This document shows, in pieces, positions 10,144 through 19,700 of a DNA stretch of 64,000 bases (the stretch's first letter is position 1; each line of letters starts with the position of its first letter). The position numbers and the translations under genes were made by a program. The notes below the pieces were generated by a model. That model had not been told where the DNA came from. It was given only the letters and a program-made list of their open reading frames with translations, and searched no databases. Origin of the DNA: Cyanobium gracile PCC 6307 (GTDB taxonomy: Bacteria; Cyanobacteriota; Cyanobacteriia; PCC-6307; Cyanobiaceae); contig NC_019675.1 in the NCBI RefSeq assembly GCF_000316515.1, forward strand, positions 1,761,964 to 1,825,963, given 5' to 3'.

Positions 10144-11064
10144 TCAGGCGGCCAGCAGGGCGGCCGCGATGGCCGGCAGCAGGGTCTCGTCGGCGGCCCG
10201 GACCCGTCCCTCACTGAAGACCACCAGCAGCATCGGCGCCCCTCCCTCCACCTCCACATAGGCGGCGTCATGGCGCGCCTGGCTCATCCAGCCGGCCTTA
10301 CTCCACAGCCGGGCCCCCTCGGGCAGGCCGGCCCCGAGGAAGCCATCCACCTGGTTCTCGGGATCGGCAGCCCGGGCCTGGGGATCGAGGGAGCGGCGCA
10401 GCAGCGCCGTCATGCGGCGACAGGCCGGCGGGGAGACCGCCGCACCGGCCATCACGGCGTGCAGCAGGCGGGCCGTGAAGTCGGTGCTGAGGCGGTTGCG
10501 GTTCTCCAGCTGGGCGCCGTAGTAGTCGCGCTCACGGCCGTAGGGCCCCTCCGCCCAGGTCTTCTGGCAGGCGTTCACCCCCGCCACCTCGCTCCAGCCG
10601 AGGCGGGCCAGCCAGCCATTGACCAGCTGGCGCTGGCGGCACCAGGCTGCCTGGCGCTCCGGCGGCAGGGACGGACCGCTGGTGGTGCCGCTGAGCAGAT
10701 CCACCACGAGGCTGGTGGCATCGTTGCCCGAATCGCGGACCATGTCGGCCAGGGCGCGACGCAGCTCCGGGCCCTCCTCGATCAGCTGGCGCTGCAGCCA
10801 GGCTTCGGCCGCCACCAGATACACCAGCTTCACGACGCTGGCGGGATAGCGGAGCGTCGGGCCGGCCCAGGAGGCGCCGCTCACCCCCCGGCCCCAGAAC
10901 TCCTCCTGACCCAGGCCCTCGGCCGCCCCCACCAGGGAGTCGCCGTAGCGGAGCCAGGTGACGGAGAGCTGCTCCCCCAGTCCAGGGCGCCCCTCCGCCT
11001 CCAGTCGGCCGATCAGCTGGCGGAGGGCCTCGCCCATGGCCGGATCCGGGCTGTAGAACGCCAT
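10144..11064 (-). CDS. Serine hydrolase of the beta-lactamase/penicillin-binding fold
   Basis: Active-site serine hydrolase resembling class A beta-lactamases. The SxxK motif is in RYPASVVKLVYL (Ser76, Lys79 from the ATG at 11064), an SxN-like motif is in RDSGNDATS (Ser112, Asn114), and the KTG position may be KAG in LWSKAGW near the end. The third-motif change and the lack of a signal peptide argue against a classical secreted beta-lactamase. A peptidase or esterase acting on cell-wall or cytosolic substrates is as likely. A GTG at 11076 is an alternative start. It is divergent from the NlpC/P60 gene with only 18 bases between starts, so they probably share regulation. Confidence 0.8.
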   Translation of the reverse strand: MAFYSPDPAMGEALRQLIGRLEAEGRPGLGEQLSVTWLRYGDSLVGAAEGLGQEEFWGRGVSGASWAGPTLRYPASVVKLVYLVAAEAWLQRQLIEEGPELRRALADMVRDSGNDATSLVVDLLSGTTSGPSLPPERQAAWCRQRQLVNGWLARLGWSEVAGVNACQKTWAEGPYGRERDYYGAQLENRNRLSTDFTARLLHAVMAGAAVSPPACRRMTALLRRSLDPQARAADPENQVDGFLGAGLPEGARLWSKAGWMSQARHDAAYVEVEGGAPMLLVVFSEGRVRAADETLLPAIAAALLAA

Positions 11065-11082
11065 CAGCGGCGGCACCTTGCG

Positions 11083-11814
11083 ATGGCGACCTTAGGCACC
11101 CTGCCGGCGCCGGGCCGTATCTGGACCGTGACCCGGCCGCTGCCGGCCTACAGCCGGCCGCAGGGGCCAGGTCTGGCCACCGAAATCCACGCGGGCCGGC
11201 ACCTGAGGGTGCTGGCCCCATCCGCCACCGGCCCCGAGACCCGCCGGCGGGTGCGACTGCTGGAGGACGGCTACCCCTGCTGGGTGGACGCGGCGGCCCT
11301 GGAGCGCCACGGGCAGCCCGTACCGTCGCCGCCGCCGCTGCCCCGCCTCGATCGCGACCGGATCACCACCCGCCTGGAGGCGGTGCTGGCCTTCGCCGAG
11401 GCCGCCCGTCACCGCCCCAACCGCTACCTCTGGGGGGGCACCCTGGGGCCCGACTTCGACTGCTCCGGGCTGGTGCAGACCGCCTTTGCCCAGGCCGGCA
11501 TCTGGCTGCCCCGGGATGCCTACCTGCAGGAGCGCTTCTGCCGCCCTGTGGCCGTGGCCAGCGGTGTCACCAGCCTGCTGCTGCCGGGGGACCTGCTGTT
11601 CTTCGGCACCCCGCAGCGCTGCACCCACGTGGCCCTGCACCTGGGCGGCGGCCGCTACCTGCACAGCTCCGGGCGCCAGCACGGCCGTGACGGCATCGGC
11701 ATCGACGACCTGAACCCCCGCAACCGGGATCCGGTGGCCTGCCACTACCGGGCCGAACTGCGGGGCGCGGGGCGGGTGATGCACAGCCACGACGGCAGCC
11801 CCCTGCCTCCCTGA
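11083..11814 (+). CDS. NlpC/P60 family cell-wall peptidase
   Basis: Cysteine peptidase of the gamma-D-glutamyl-diamino-acid type that cuts peptidoglycan stem peptides. In the 243-residue product, residues 10-70 form an SH3-like domain (RVLAPSATGPETRRRVRLL). Residues 95-230 form the NlpC/P60 domain, with Cys127 in DFDCSGLVQTAFAQAG, His182 in CTHVALHLGGG and His194 in RYLHSSG as the probable triad. The frame is open far upstream, but the ATG at 11083 is the first start after the divergent hydrolase and fits domain size. No signal peptide is obvious. The neighbouring hydrolase suggests a shared role in cell-wall turnover. Confidence 0.9.
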   Translation: MATLGTLPAPGRIWTVTRPLPAYSRPQGPGLATEIHAGRHLRVLAPSATGPETRRRVRLLEDGYPCWVDAAALERHGQPVPSPPPLPRLDRDRITTRLEAVLAFAEAARHRPNRYLWGGTLGPDFDCSGLVQTAFAQAGIWLPRDAYLQERFCRPVAVASGVTSLLLPGDLLFFGTPQRCTHVALHLGGGRYLHSSGRQHGRDGIGIDDLNPRNRDPVACHYRAELRGAGRVMHSHDGSPLPP

Positions 11815-11845
11815 ACACAGGGTCCCGGGGCCCGGGGCAGGTACC

Positions 11846-12835
11846 GTGCAGCCTGAACTGCAAGGGGCCATGGCGGAGTCCGCCAGCCTGTCGGTGGTGG
11901 TGCCCCTGTACAACGAGGAGGCCAGCGTGCCCCTGCTCGTGGAGCAGCTGCTGGCGGCCCTGAGGCCCCTCGGGCGGCCGTTCGAACTGGTGCTGGTGGA
12001 CGACGGTTCCAGGGACGGCACCCAGGCGGTGCTGCGGGATCTGGCCGGCCGGGTGCCCGAGCTGGTGGCCGTGCTGCTGCGGCGCAACTACGGGCAGACG
12101 GCCGCCATGGCCGCCGGCTTCGACGCCAGCGGCGGCAGGGTGATCGTCACCCTCGATGGGGACCTCCAGAACGATCCCGCCGACATCCCGCTGCTGCTGA
12201 CCCGGCTGGAGCAGGACGACCTGGACCTGGTGAGCGGCTGGCGCCAGCAGCGCCAGGACGGGGCCCTCGACCGACTGTTGCCGTCCCTTGTGGCCAACCG
12301 CCTGATCGCCCGGGTGACCGGGGTGCGGCTGCACGACTACGGCTGCTCCCTGAAGGCCTACCGCCGGGAGGTGGTCTGCGACATGAACCTCTACGGGGAA
12401 CTGCACAGGTTCCTGCCGGCTCTGGCCTTCATCGAAGGGGCCCGGATCGGTGAGGTGCGGGTGTCCCACCAAGCCCGTCGCTACGGCCGCAGCAACTACG
12501 GGATCGACCGCACCTTCCGAGTGTTGATGGACCTGCTGACGGTGTGGTTCATGAAGCGGTTCCTGACCCGGCCGATGCACGTCTTCGGCTTCGCCGGCCT
12601 CCTGGCCCTGGTGGTGGGCCTCGCCATCGCCGCCTGGCTGGTGGGGGAGAAACTGCTGCTGGGGGCCGACATCGGCAACCGCCCCCTGCTGCTGATGGCG
12701 GTACTGGCGATCCTCAGCGGTGTGCAGCTGTTCAGTTTCGGGCTGCTGGCGGAACTGCAGATGCGCACGTATCACGAAAGCCAGGGCCGGCCGATCTACC
12801 GGGTACGCGCCACCGTGCGGGGGGGGCCTGGCTGA
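11846..12835 (+). CDS. Family 2 glycosyltransferase (DPM1/GtrB/ArnC-like), membrane-anchored
   Basis: Transfers a sugar from a nucleotide donor, probably to a polyprenyl phosphate at the inner membrane. The 329-residue product has the GT-A start VVVPLYNEEASVPLL near residue 15 and LVLVDDGSRDGTQ near residue 50. The metal-binding Asp motif is in VTLDGDLQNDPADIP near residue 102, and RYGRSNYGIDRT lies near residue 212. Two C-terminal membrane helices follow (about residues 245-268 and 275-300), the layout of GtrB and ArnC-type enzymes. GTG start at 11846; an ATG at codon 9 is possible. The sugar and acceptor cannot be told from sequence. Confidence 0.92.
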   Translation: MQPELQGAMAESASLSVVVPLYNEEASVPLLVEQLLAALRPLGRPFELVLVDDGSRDGTQAVLRDLAGRVPELVAVLLRRNYGQTAAMAAGFDASGGRVIVTLDGDLQNDPADIPLLLTRLEQDDLDLVSGWRQQRQDGALDRLLPSLVANRLIARVTGVRLHDYGCSLKAYRREVVCDMNLYGELHRFLPALAFIEGARIGEVRVSHQARRYGRSNYGIDRTFRVLMDLLTVWFMKRFLTRPMHVFGFAGLLALVVGLAIAAWLVGEKLLLGADIGNRPLLLMAVLAILSGVQLFSFGLLAELQMRTYHESQGRPIYRVRATVRGGPG

Positions 12836-12886
12836 ACTTTTATGTCGCCCCCCACGTGGCCGAGAAGCCTGACAGGGCAAGGTCCC

Positions 12887-12892
12887 TACAGT
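12887..12892 (+). promoter_or_regulatory. Possible -10 element before psaI
   Basis: TACAGT, 27 bases before the psaI ATG, fits the cyanobacterial TAnnnT -10 pattern. The same hexamer lies 16 bases before lipA (38362-38367). No clear -35 box is seen. Confidence 0.25.
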
Positions 12893-12918
12893 ACCGGCGG
12901 TTCCTATTGGCCCAAGCC

Positions 12919-13035
12919 ATGACTGGTGAATTTGCCGTTGCCTGGATGCCGTCCGTGATGGTTCCCCTGGTGGGAATCCTTGGCGCGGCGGTGGCCATGG
13001 CCCTGCTGTTCAACGTGATCGAGGCGACCGACTGA
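12919..13035 (+). CDS. psaI: Photosystem I reaction centre subunit VIII (PsaI)
   Basis: PsaI is a single-helix thylakoid protein beside PsaL and PsaM that helps PSI trimer formation. The 38-residue product has one membrane helix and the family core PSVMVPLVG followed by AVAMALLFNVIEATD. ATG at 12919. It lies 84 bases before psaL; the psaI-psaL pair is characteristic of picocyanobacteria, which supports the call despite the small size. Confidence 0.92.
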   Translation: MTGEFAVAWMPSVMVPLVGILGAAVAMALLFNVIEATD

Positions 13036-13119
13036 CGACCGGCCCCGGCCTCCGCGTCCTTCGCCTCCCCTCGGTCGACCGCCGACCCCCGATCCGCCGA
13101 CCCTCCCGATCCACATCCC

Positions 13120-13611
13120 ATGACCGTGACCCCCGTGGCCGACCCGACCGTCGGCAATCTGGCCACCCCCGTCAACAGCAGCTACTTCACCAAGGCCTTC
13201 CTGAACGCCCTGCCGGCCTACCGCCCCTCCCTCTCGCCCAACCGTCGCGGTCTTGAGGTGGGCATGGCCCACGGCTATCTCCTCTACGGCCCCTTCGCCT
13301 ACACCGGCCCCCTGCGCGCCACCGAGTTCGCCAGTACCGCCGGCCTGCTCGCCACCATCGGCCTGGTGTCGATCCTCACCATCTGCCTCTCGATCTACGG
13401 AACGGCTGGCAGCGGCCCCAACGTCCAGCCCCCCGACGCCACCATCGACAACCCTCCCGCCGACCTGTTCACCAAGGCCGGCTGGGCGGAATTCGCCAGC
13501 GGTTTCTGGCTGGGTGGCTGCGGTGGCGCCGCCTTCGCCTGGTTCCTGTGCAGCACTGCCATCCAATCGCCCCTGGCCAGCATCGCCGGTGGCGTCTGGA
13601 GCGTCGGCTGA
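13120..13611 (+). CDS. psaL: Photosystem I reaction centre subunit XI (PsaL)
   Basis: PsaL sits at the centre of the PSI trimer and binds chlorophyll and carotenoid. The 163-residue product has the conserved [20 protein letters not shown] near residue 36 and [20 protein letters not shown] near residue 58. Hydrophobic helices lie at about residues 75-97 and 130-152, and the [20 protein letters not shown] segment lies near residue 114. ATG start. A strong terminator follows 29 bases after the stop. Behind it the phosphatase island begins on the opposite strand. Confidence 0.97.
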   Translation: MTVTPVADPTVGNLATPVNSSYFTKAFLNALPAYRPSLSPNRRGLEVGMAHGYLLYGPFAYTGPLRATEFASTAGLLATIGLVSILTICLSIYGTAGSGPNVQPPDATIDNPPADLFTKAGWAEFASGFWLGGCGGAAFAWFLCSTAIQSPLASIAGGVWSVG

Positions 13612-13639
13612 TCCCACCCAGCTCACCGGACCGATTGCC

Positions 13640-13667
13640 AACCCCTGCCTTGGCAGGGGTTTTTTAT
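13640..13667 (+). terminator. Rho-independent terminator after psaL
   Basis: Stem AACCCCTGCC/GGCAGGGGTT followed by a T-rich tail (TTTTTATT). It ends the psaI-psaL transcript and marks the left edge of the phosphatase block. Confidence 0.87.
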
Positions 13668-13707
13668 TGTCCATCCGTCTCAAGCGGCGGGGGCCGCTGA
13701 TCCGGCT

Positions 13708-16700
13708 TCAGACGATCTGACTGAAGTTGAAGCCGATCACGTGGTCGTCGAAGTCGAGGTCACCACCACCAAATTGGTCTTCCAGGCCGAAGAGATTGGT
13801 GCCCAGGGTGCGGAAGTGGCCCAGGCCATCGGCATTGGCGCTGGCATAGGCAAAGAAGGTGTGTTCCTTCACCTGGGCGAAGGGCGCCAGGAAGGAGGAT
13901 TCCGAGATGGTGACCGCCGTGATGCTGGATTGGTCATCGCCGACCCGGAAGCCCTGCAGTTCCGTGACGAGGTTGTCGGCGCGCAGGGCGGCCTCGCGGT
14001 AGCCGGCCTGTCCAGGACGGACCAGGTTGCCGGCGGCGTCGCGCACGGTGCCCTGGGCATCGAGGGCGCGGTAGAAGCCGGTGATGGCGTCGAAATCGGC
14101 TTCCCGGCTGAGCACCACGGTGCCCTGGACCGCCTGCGCGGCGGAGAAGGCGGTGAAGTCCAGCACCGGGGCCAGGCCCTGCTCCTGTCCGATCAGCGCA
14201 TCGAGTCCCTGGTCGGTGTCGAGCAGATCGAGGGCGAGGGTCGCACCGCTGGGGGAGGCGAAACCGACCGAACGATCGGAGCCGGCAGGGGCGCCGGGGG
14301 TGAGGAAGCGCAGGCGCGCGTCGCCGGCACTGGTGAGGTCCGCCAGGCTGGCGTCGATCACCTCAAAGAAGCGCACCGACTGGCCGTTGACCAGCAGGAT
14401 CTCGCGATCGAACCTGGTGTCCGCCGCCAGGGTGACGTCGCTGCTCTCCAGGGTGGAGAAGAGGGTCTGGGCGCGGGAGCGGATGGCCGCCAGATCGGCC
14501 AGGAGCGCATCGGCGCCGGCCAGCTCACTGGCCTCTAGCACCACATAGCCGATCTGGTTGGAGCTGGCGGGCCGGCCGGAGAGGCTGGCCCGCAGCACCA
14601 GGCTGGCGGCGGCGCCGCTTCTGGACGGATCCGCCACCGTGAGGGTGAGGGGGTCGAGGCGACGGAAGACGGGCTGGAGATCCACCGTCCCGACCGTCAC
14701 CGACTGCAGGATCTCGCCATCGGCCGCCGGCCCCTGATCACCGGGGCCGCCGTCGGCCAGGGAGAGGTGCAGGAACTCCGCGGACCCATCGGCGTCGAGG
14801 TCATAGAACCGGGCACCGCCTCCCTGGCGCGGGTCGTAGGTCAGCGGTGTGGTCACGCCGGTGTCCGGGTCGCTGGAGACGGCGACCCAGCGGCTGGAGG
14901 GGGTGTCGGCGAAGGGGGCCCCGACGGTCAGGGCCGCGAGCCCGAAGCTGACCGTCGCCCGGTCCAGCCCCGGGTCCAGATCGATGCCGAAATCAACGGA
15001 ACTGTCGCCGAGGCCAACAACAGGGGCCGGGGTCGGAACCACCTGGAAGGGCCGATCGGCCTGGAAGGTCCCGCCGGTGATGGTCACGGGAATGGCTGTC
15101 GCATCCCCTCCCGGCGTGATCACCACCACCACCGGCTTGCCCGGCTCGGAAGGAGGGACCGCAGCGATCGTCAGCGACGGCGTGAAGGGCGTGATCGCCG
15201 TTCCATCGAAGAACCCCAGCCGCAGGGTGAGGCTGGCCAGGTCGGCGGGGCCGAAACCGGCGGGGGCCGTGAGGCTGAGGGTCGTGCGGTCGGCCCGGAT
15301 CCAGTCGGGGCCTTCCAGGACGACGAGTTGCAGGTGGTCCCCATCGGGATCGAGGCCGAAGGCACCGAGGTTCTGGAGCACCTGGACGCCTGGAATCAGG
15401 GTGAGACCAGGCCCACCGGATGGCATGGCCAGGTCCGGGGCGGCATTGGCCTGGATCCCGGCCGCGGCCAGGGCCTGCTTGATCTGCTCCCAGGTGCCCT
15501 GGAGCTGCTGGCCATCAATGAAGGCCGTGTCCCTGCCCACTTCGAAGTCACTGATCCGCAGGGGCGGGGCCGTCGCCACGGCAGCGGAGCTGTCGATCAG
15601 GAACTGATCGGCCTCACGGTCCGCCAGGGCGGTGGCGGGCGCCAGCCCGGGGGTGCGGGCGGGGTCGATCAGGCCGCCGCCGATGACGACATCCCTGGCC
15701 TGGCCCAGGAAGAACTGGTCGGCACCGCCGCCGCCCACCAGCACGTTGCCGCCCAGGCTTTCGCTGTTGAAGAACTGGTCGCTGCCGCCCCGGCCCTCGA
15801 TGCGGGAGCCCACACCGGCGTAGACCGTGTCCGGCGCCTCGGAACCGATCACCGTCACGTTGGCGAGCTGGATGCCCCGCTCGGGAACGGCCCCGTAGGC
15901 AGCCGGATCCAGGAGGGTGAGGTTGCCGCCATTGTCCACCGCGGCGCCGAAGACCAGGTCGAGTTCCTTCCAGCCGGGTTGCCACTGGATCGGGCCACCC
16001 TGCTCAGGAGCCACCGTCAGGCTGAAATCGGCCGAACCGGTCACCGTCTCGATGGCCCAGGCGGGCTGGTCGGTGACGGGATCGAGGCCCGAGAGCAGGT
16101 GGAACGCGCCGTCCACGCGATCGGTGCTGACGGTGAGATCGAGGAAGCCGCGTCGATTGACATCGGCGTAGCTCAAGCCACCGATGTAACCCATGAACAG
16201 GCCGTCCAGGCCATCGACAGCGGGGTAATTCGCCCGGATGTAGGCATCGGCGCCCGGCAGATACTTCTCCAGGCCCGGCGAGGTGACCCCAGGGGTGGCG
16301 AACTCCAGGCCGGCCAGGCTGCCGGCGGGGCCGGTGCCCGTCGTCATCGTGTCCAGGACACCGGCCCAGGCGTTGTGGGTGTCGCCGGCCAGGCTGATCA
16401 GCCGCTTGCCCAGGGCCAGGGCGCTCTGCAGGATCGTTTCCCGCTCCACCCCATAGCCATCCCAGGCATCGAGGTTGTAGGGGATCTTGCCGGCCTCGGC
16501 GAACAGGGCTTTCTCTGCCGCCGTCAGCTGATCGAACGGGGTCCCGGTGGCGAGTTTCTGTAACGGGGCGGCGTACTTGTCGAGCAGGGCGGGATTGCCG
16601 GCATCCAGCAGCAGTTCCGCCGGCACCGCCATCGACTGCATCAGCACGGATTGGCCCAGCACCTGCCAGGCGGCGGAAGAGCCGGCCATCCGTTGCTGCA

Positions 16701-19700
16701 GCCAGGCCATCTGGCTGTCGCCGAGGAGATCGCGACCGGGATCGCCCCAGGCCTGCTGGACGGTGGCCAGCACCAGTTCCCGGGTGACCAGGGGCGCCAA
16801 GGCGGCGGCAAAGCCCGGGATCGCGGCGGGGGAGGCCGGCGGGGTGAGCCCCAGCTGGCTGGCATAGGCCCCCACCTGGGCCGGGTCGGCGAGGATGGCG
16901 CCGATGCGGGCCTGCACCGCGGCGGCATCGGGGTACTCCAGCTGCTCATCGCGGGCGGTGAGGCGGGTTTCGAGGATGTGCAGCGCCAGCACGTCGCCGA
17001 AATCGAACGAGCGGTACCCCTGGGTGAGGGGGGTGAGGGCGGTGGCGCCGTCGCCGCTCTGGCGCAGGCCGGGTTCCCGGATCGGCAGCCACTCGTGGTA
17101 GGCCTTGAGAGCCGCGTCCCGCCGGCTGATCCAGTCGCCCTCCGTGGCGCTCTGGTGGTTCTCGGCGCCGCCGGCCCAGCTGTCGTTGGCGGTCTCGTGG
17201 TCGTCCCAGATGGCGATCAGCGGCGCCGCGGCCCGCAGCGCCTGGAGATTGACATCGGTGTGGTACTGGGCATAGCGGAGCCGGTAGTCGTCGAGGCTGA
17301 CGATCTCGCGCTCGGGCAGGAAGCCGCGGCTGCCGGCGGCGTCCTCCGCCTCATCGAAGCCCCCGGGGCCGTACTCGTAGATGTAGTCGCCCACATGCAC
17401 CAGGGCGTCGTAGGGGTTCACCGCATGGACGGCGGCGGCCCTGCCGTAGGCGAGGAATTCCTCGGCGGCGGTGAAGTTGGCGCAGGAGAAGACGGCCAGC
17501 CGCACCGGGCCGCTGCCCACCGGCAGGGTCTTGGTCTGCCCCACCATCGACTGCGCCGCACCGGCGCGGAAGCGGTAGTGATACACGGTGTCGGCGCTGA
17601 GGCCGTCGGCCTCCACCTTCACGGTCCAGTCGCGGGCGACGCTGGTGGTGAACACACCGCGATCGACGATCGAACCGGCCTCGAAACCGGCGCTGGTTGA
17701 CACCTCCCACTGCACGTCCACCAGACCGGCGAAACCGGCGGGCGGTGTCACCCGGGTCCAGAGGATCACCGAATCGGCGTAGGGGTCGCCGGAGGCGACC
17801 CCGTGGGAGAAGGCGAGTCCGGCGGGCAGGGCACGGCCCAGATCCAGGTCCAGCAGCAGGGGGTCGTGGTCGGAGGTGCGGTACGGATCGGGCGCGAAGA
17901 AGTCGCGGGACGCCGCATTGCCGTTGCTGTTGGTGTCGAGGTTGTAGTCGCGGAAGGCGCCCTCGGCGGCGTTGATGCTCCAGTCCGTCGCTGCCACCGC
18001 CTGGCGCACCAGGGAGGGGGAGATCAGCATGTGATCCAGCGCCCCGCTCATGTCGACCGGGTTGAAGAAGGCGTAGCTCGAGGGGGGCTCGGCCGTGAAG
18101 GTGGGCAGGGCGTTGCGGAAGCCGGCCGCTTCCAGCACCCGGATCGGGTCCTCCTTGGCGTAGGCATTGATGTCGCCCAGCACCACCCAGTCACTGTCAC
18201 CGTTGCCGGTGGGGTCGGTGCCGATCCAGCGCACCAGTTCACTGGCGGCGGCGGTACGGGTGGCATTGAAGGCCGACTGGCCATCCCGCTGATCCAGATC
18301 CAGGCCGGCAGCACCGCCACTGCCCTTCGACTTGAGGTGGTTGACGGCCACGTTCAGCACCTCACCGCTGGCCAGCTCCCGGAAACCCTGGGCCAGGGCC
18401 GGCCGGTTAAGCGGGCTGCCGGTGCTGAGAGGGTCAGTGAAACTGGCGGTGTCCAGCACCCGGGCCGGGCCGGTGGGGGCCACCGTCCGGCTGTCATAGA
18501 TCAGGCCCACCTTGATGGCGTCGCTGCCGATCAGGCCGGTGGGCACGAAGCTGTACAGGCGCCCCGAGCCACCGGGCTGGGCCGCGTTCAGCCGCGCCAC
18601 GATCGCAGCCAGGGTGGCGTCGTCGGCGTCGTTCTCCAGCTCCATCAGGCCGATCACATCGGCCTGCAGACCCACCAGGGCGGCGGTGAGCTTGATGAGC
18701 TGGCGCTCCAGCTCCTCGGCCGTGTTGGCCCCGCGGGGGGCCAGACCGGTGTCCGTGAGGGCGCCGCCGGCGTTGAGGGTGGTGAAGGTGTTGAGCACGT
18801 TGAAGCTGGCCAGGCGCAGCTGGCCCGCCCCGGCCGGCGCCGGTGCCGGCGGGCGTGGGTTGCCGCTCGTGAAGCTGAGCGGTGCCGTGGGCTGCAGCCG
18901 GTATTTGCCGAAGTCAAATCCGAGCACGCCCTCCACGTCGGTGATGGTGTCGCCGCGGCGCAGCAGCTGGTCCCGCACCGGCGCTGCCGGGGTGGCCGCA
19001 GCCGCGGGCCGGTAGGCGCTGTTGCTGCCGTCGTCGAGCACCAGCTCGCGGCGGGCTGTGGCCTGCTCGGCGGCAAAGGCCGCCGGCCCCGGCTCCATCA
19101 CGTTGGTGGGCTGGAGCGGCAGTCCCCCAGCGCTGAGCTCCACCTCACCGAAGCGGAACTGGCCGAACAGACCGTTGACGCTGAGGGTTTCCGGGAAGCG
19201 CACCCACATGCCCTCGTAGGGCTCCAGATCGAGGGAGCTGCTGCGCTGGGCCAGCAGGTCGGGAATGTCGACCCGTTGGGTGTCGCCCAGGCGGCCCTGC
19301 CCTTCCACCGTCAGGGCGCTGACGGCCGTGATCAGCGTCTGGCCGAAGCGCTCGGCCACCGTGCCGGTGAGCAACACCCGGTCACCGATGACCACATCGG
19401 CGTTCGTGCCCCCCAGGGGGTAGGCCACATACAGCCCCTCGGAGGTGAGGGCGCTGGTGTCCCAGTCGGCGGTCTCCTCCTGCAGAAAGAAGCCGCCCAG
19501 CTCAGCAGAGACCTGGAAGTCGGCCACCACCACGGCCCGCAAGGTCACGCTCTGAGCCACCAAGGGGCTGCTGCTGCCGCTGCCCTGCACCGCCGAGATC
19601 AGGCTGATGCGGTCGTTGTCGGCGATGGTGATGGTGGCGCTGCCCGCCCCGTCGGCAACCGTGTGGCCGGCCGGTGCGGCCAGCTCGATGCGCAGGGTCT

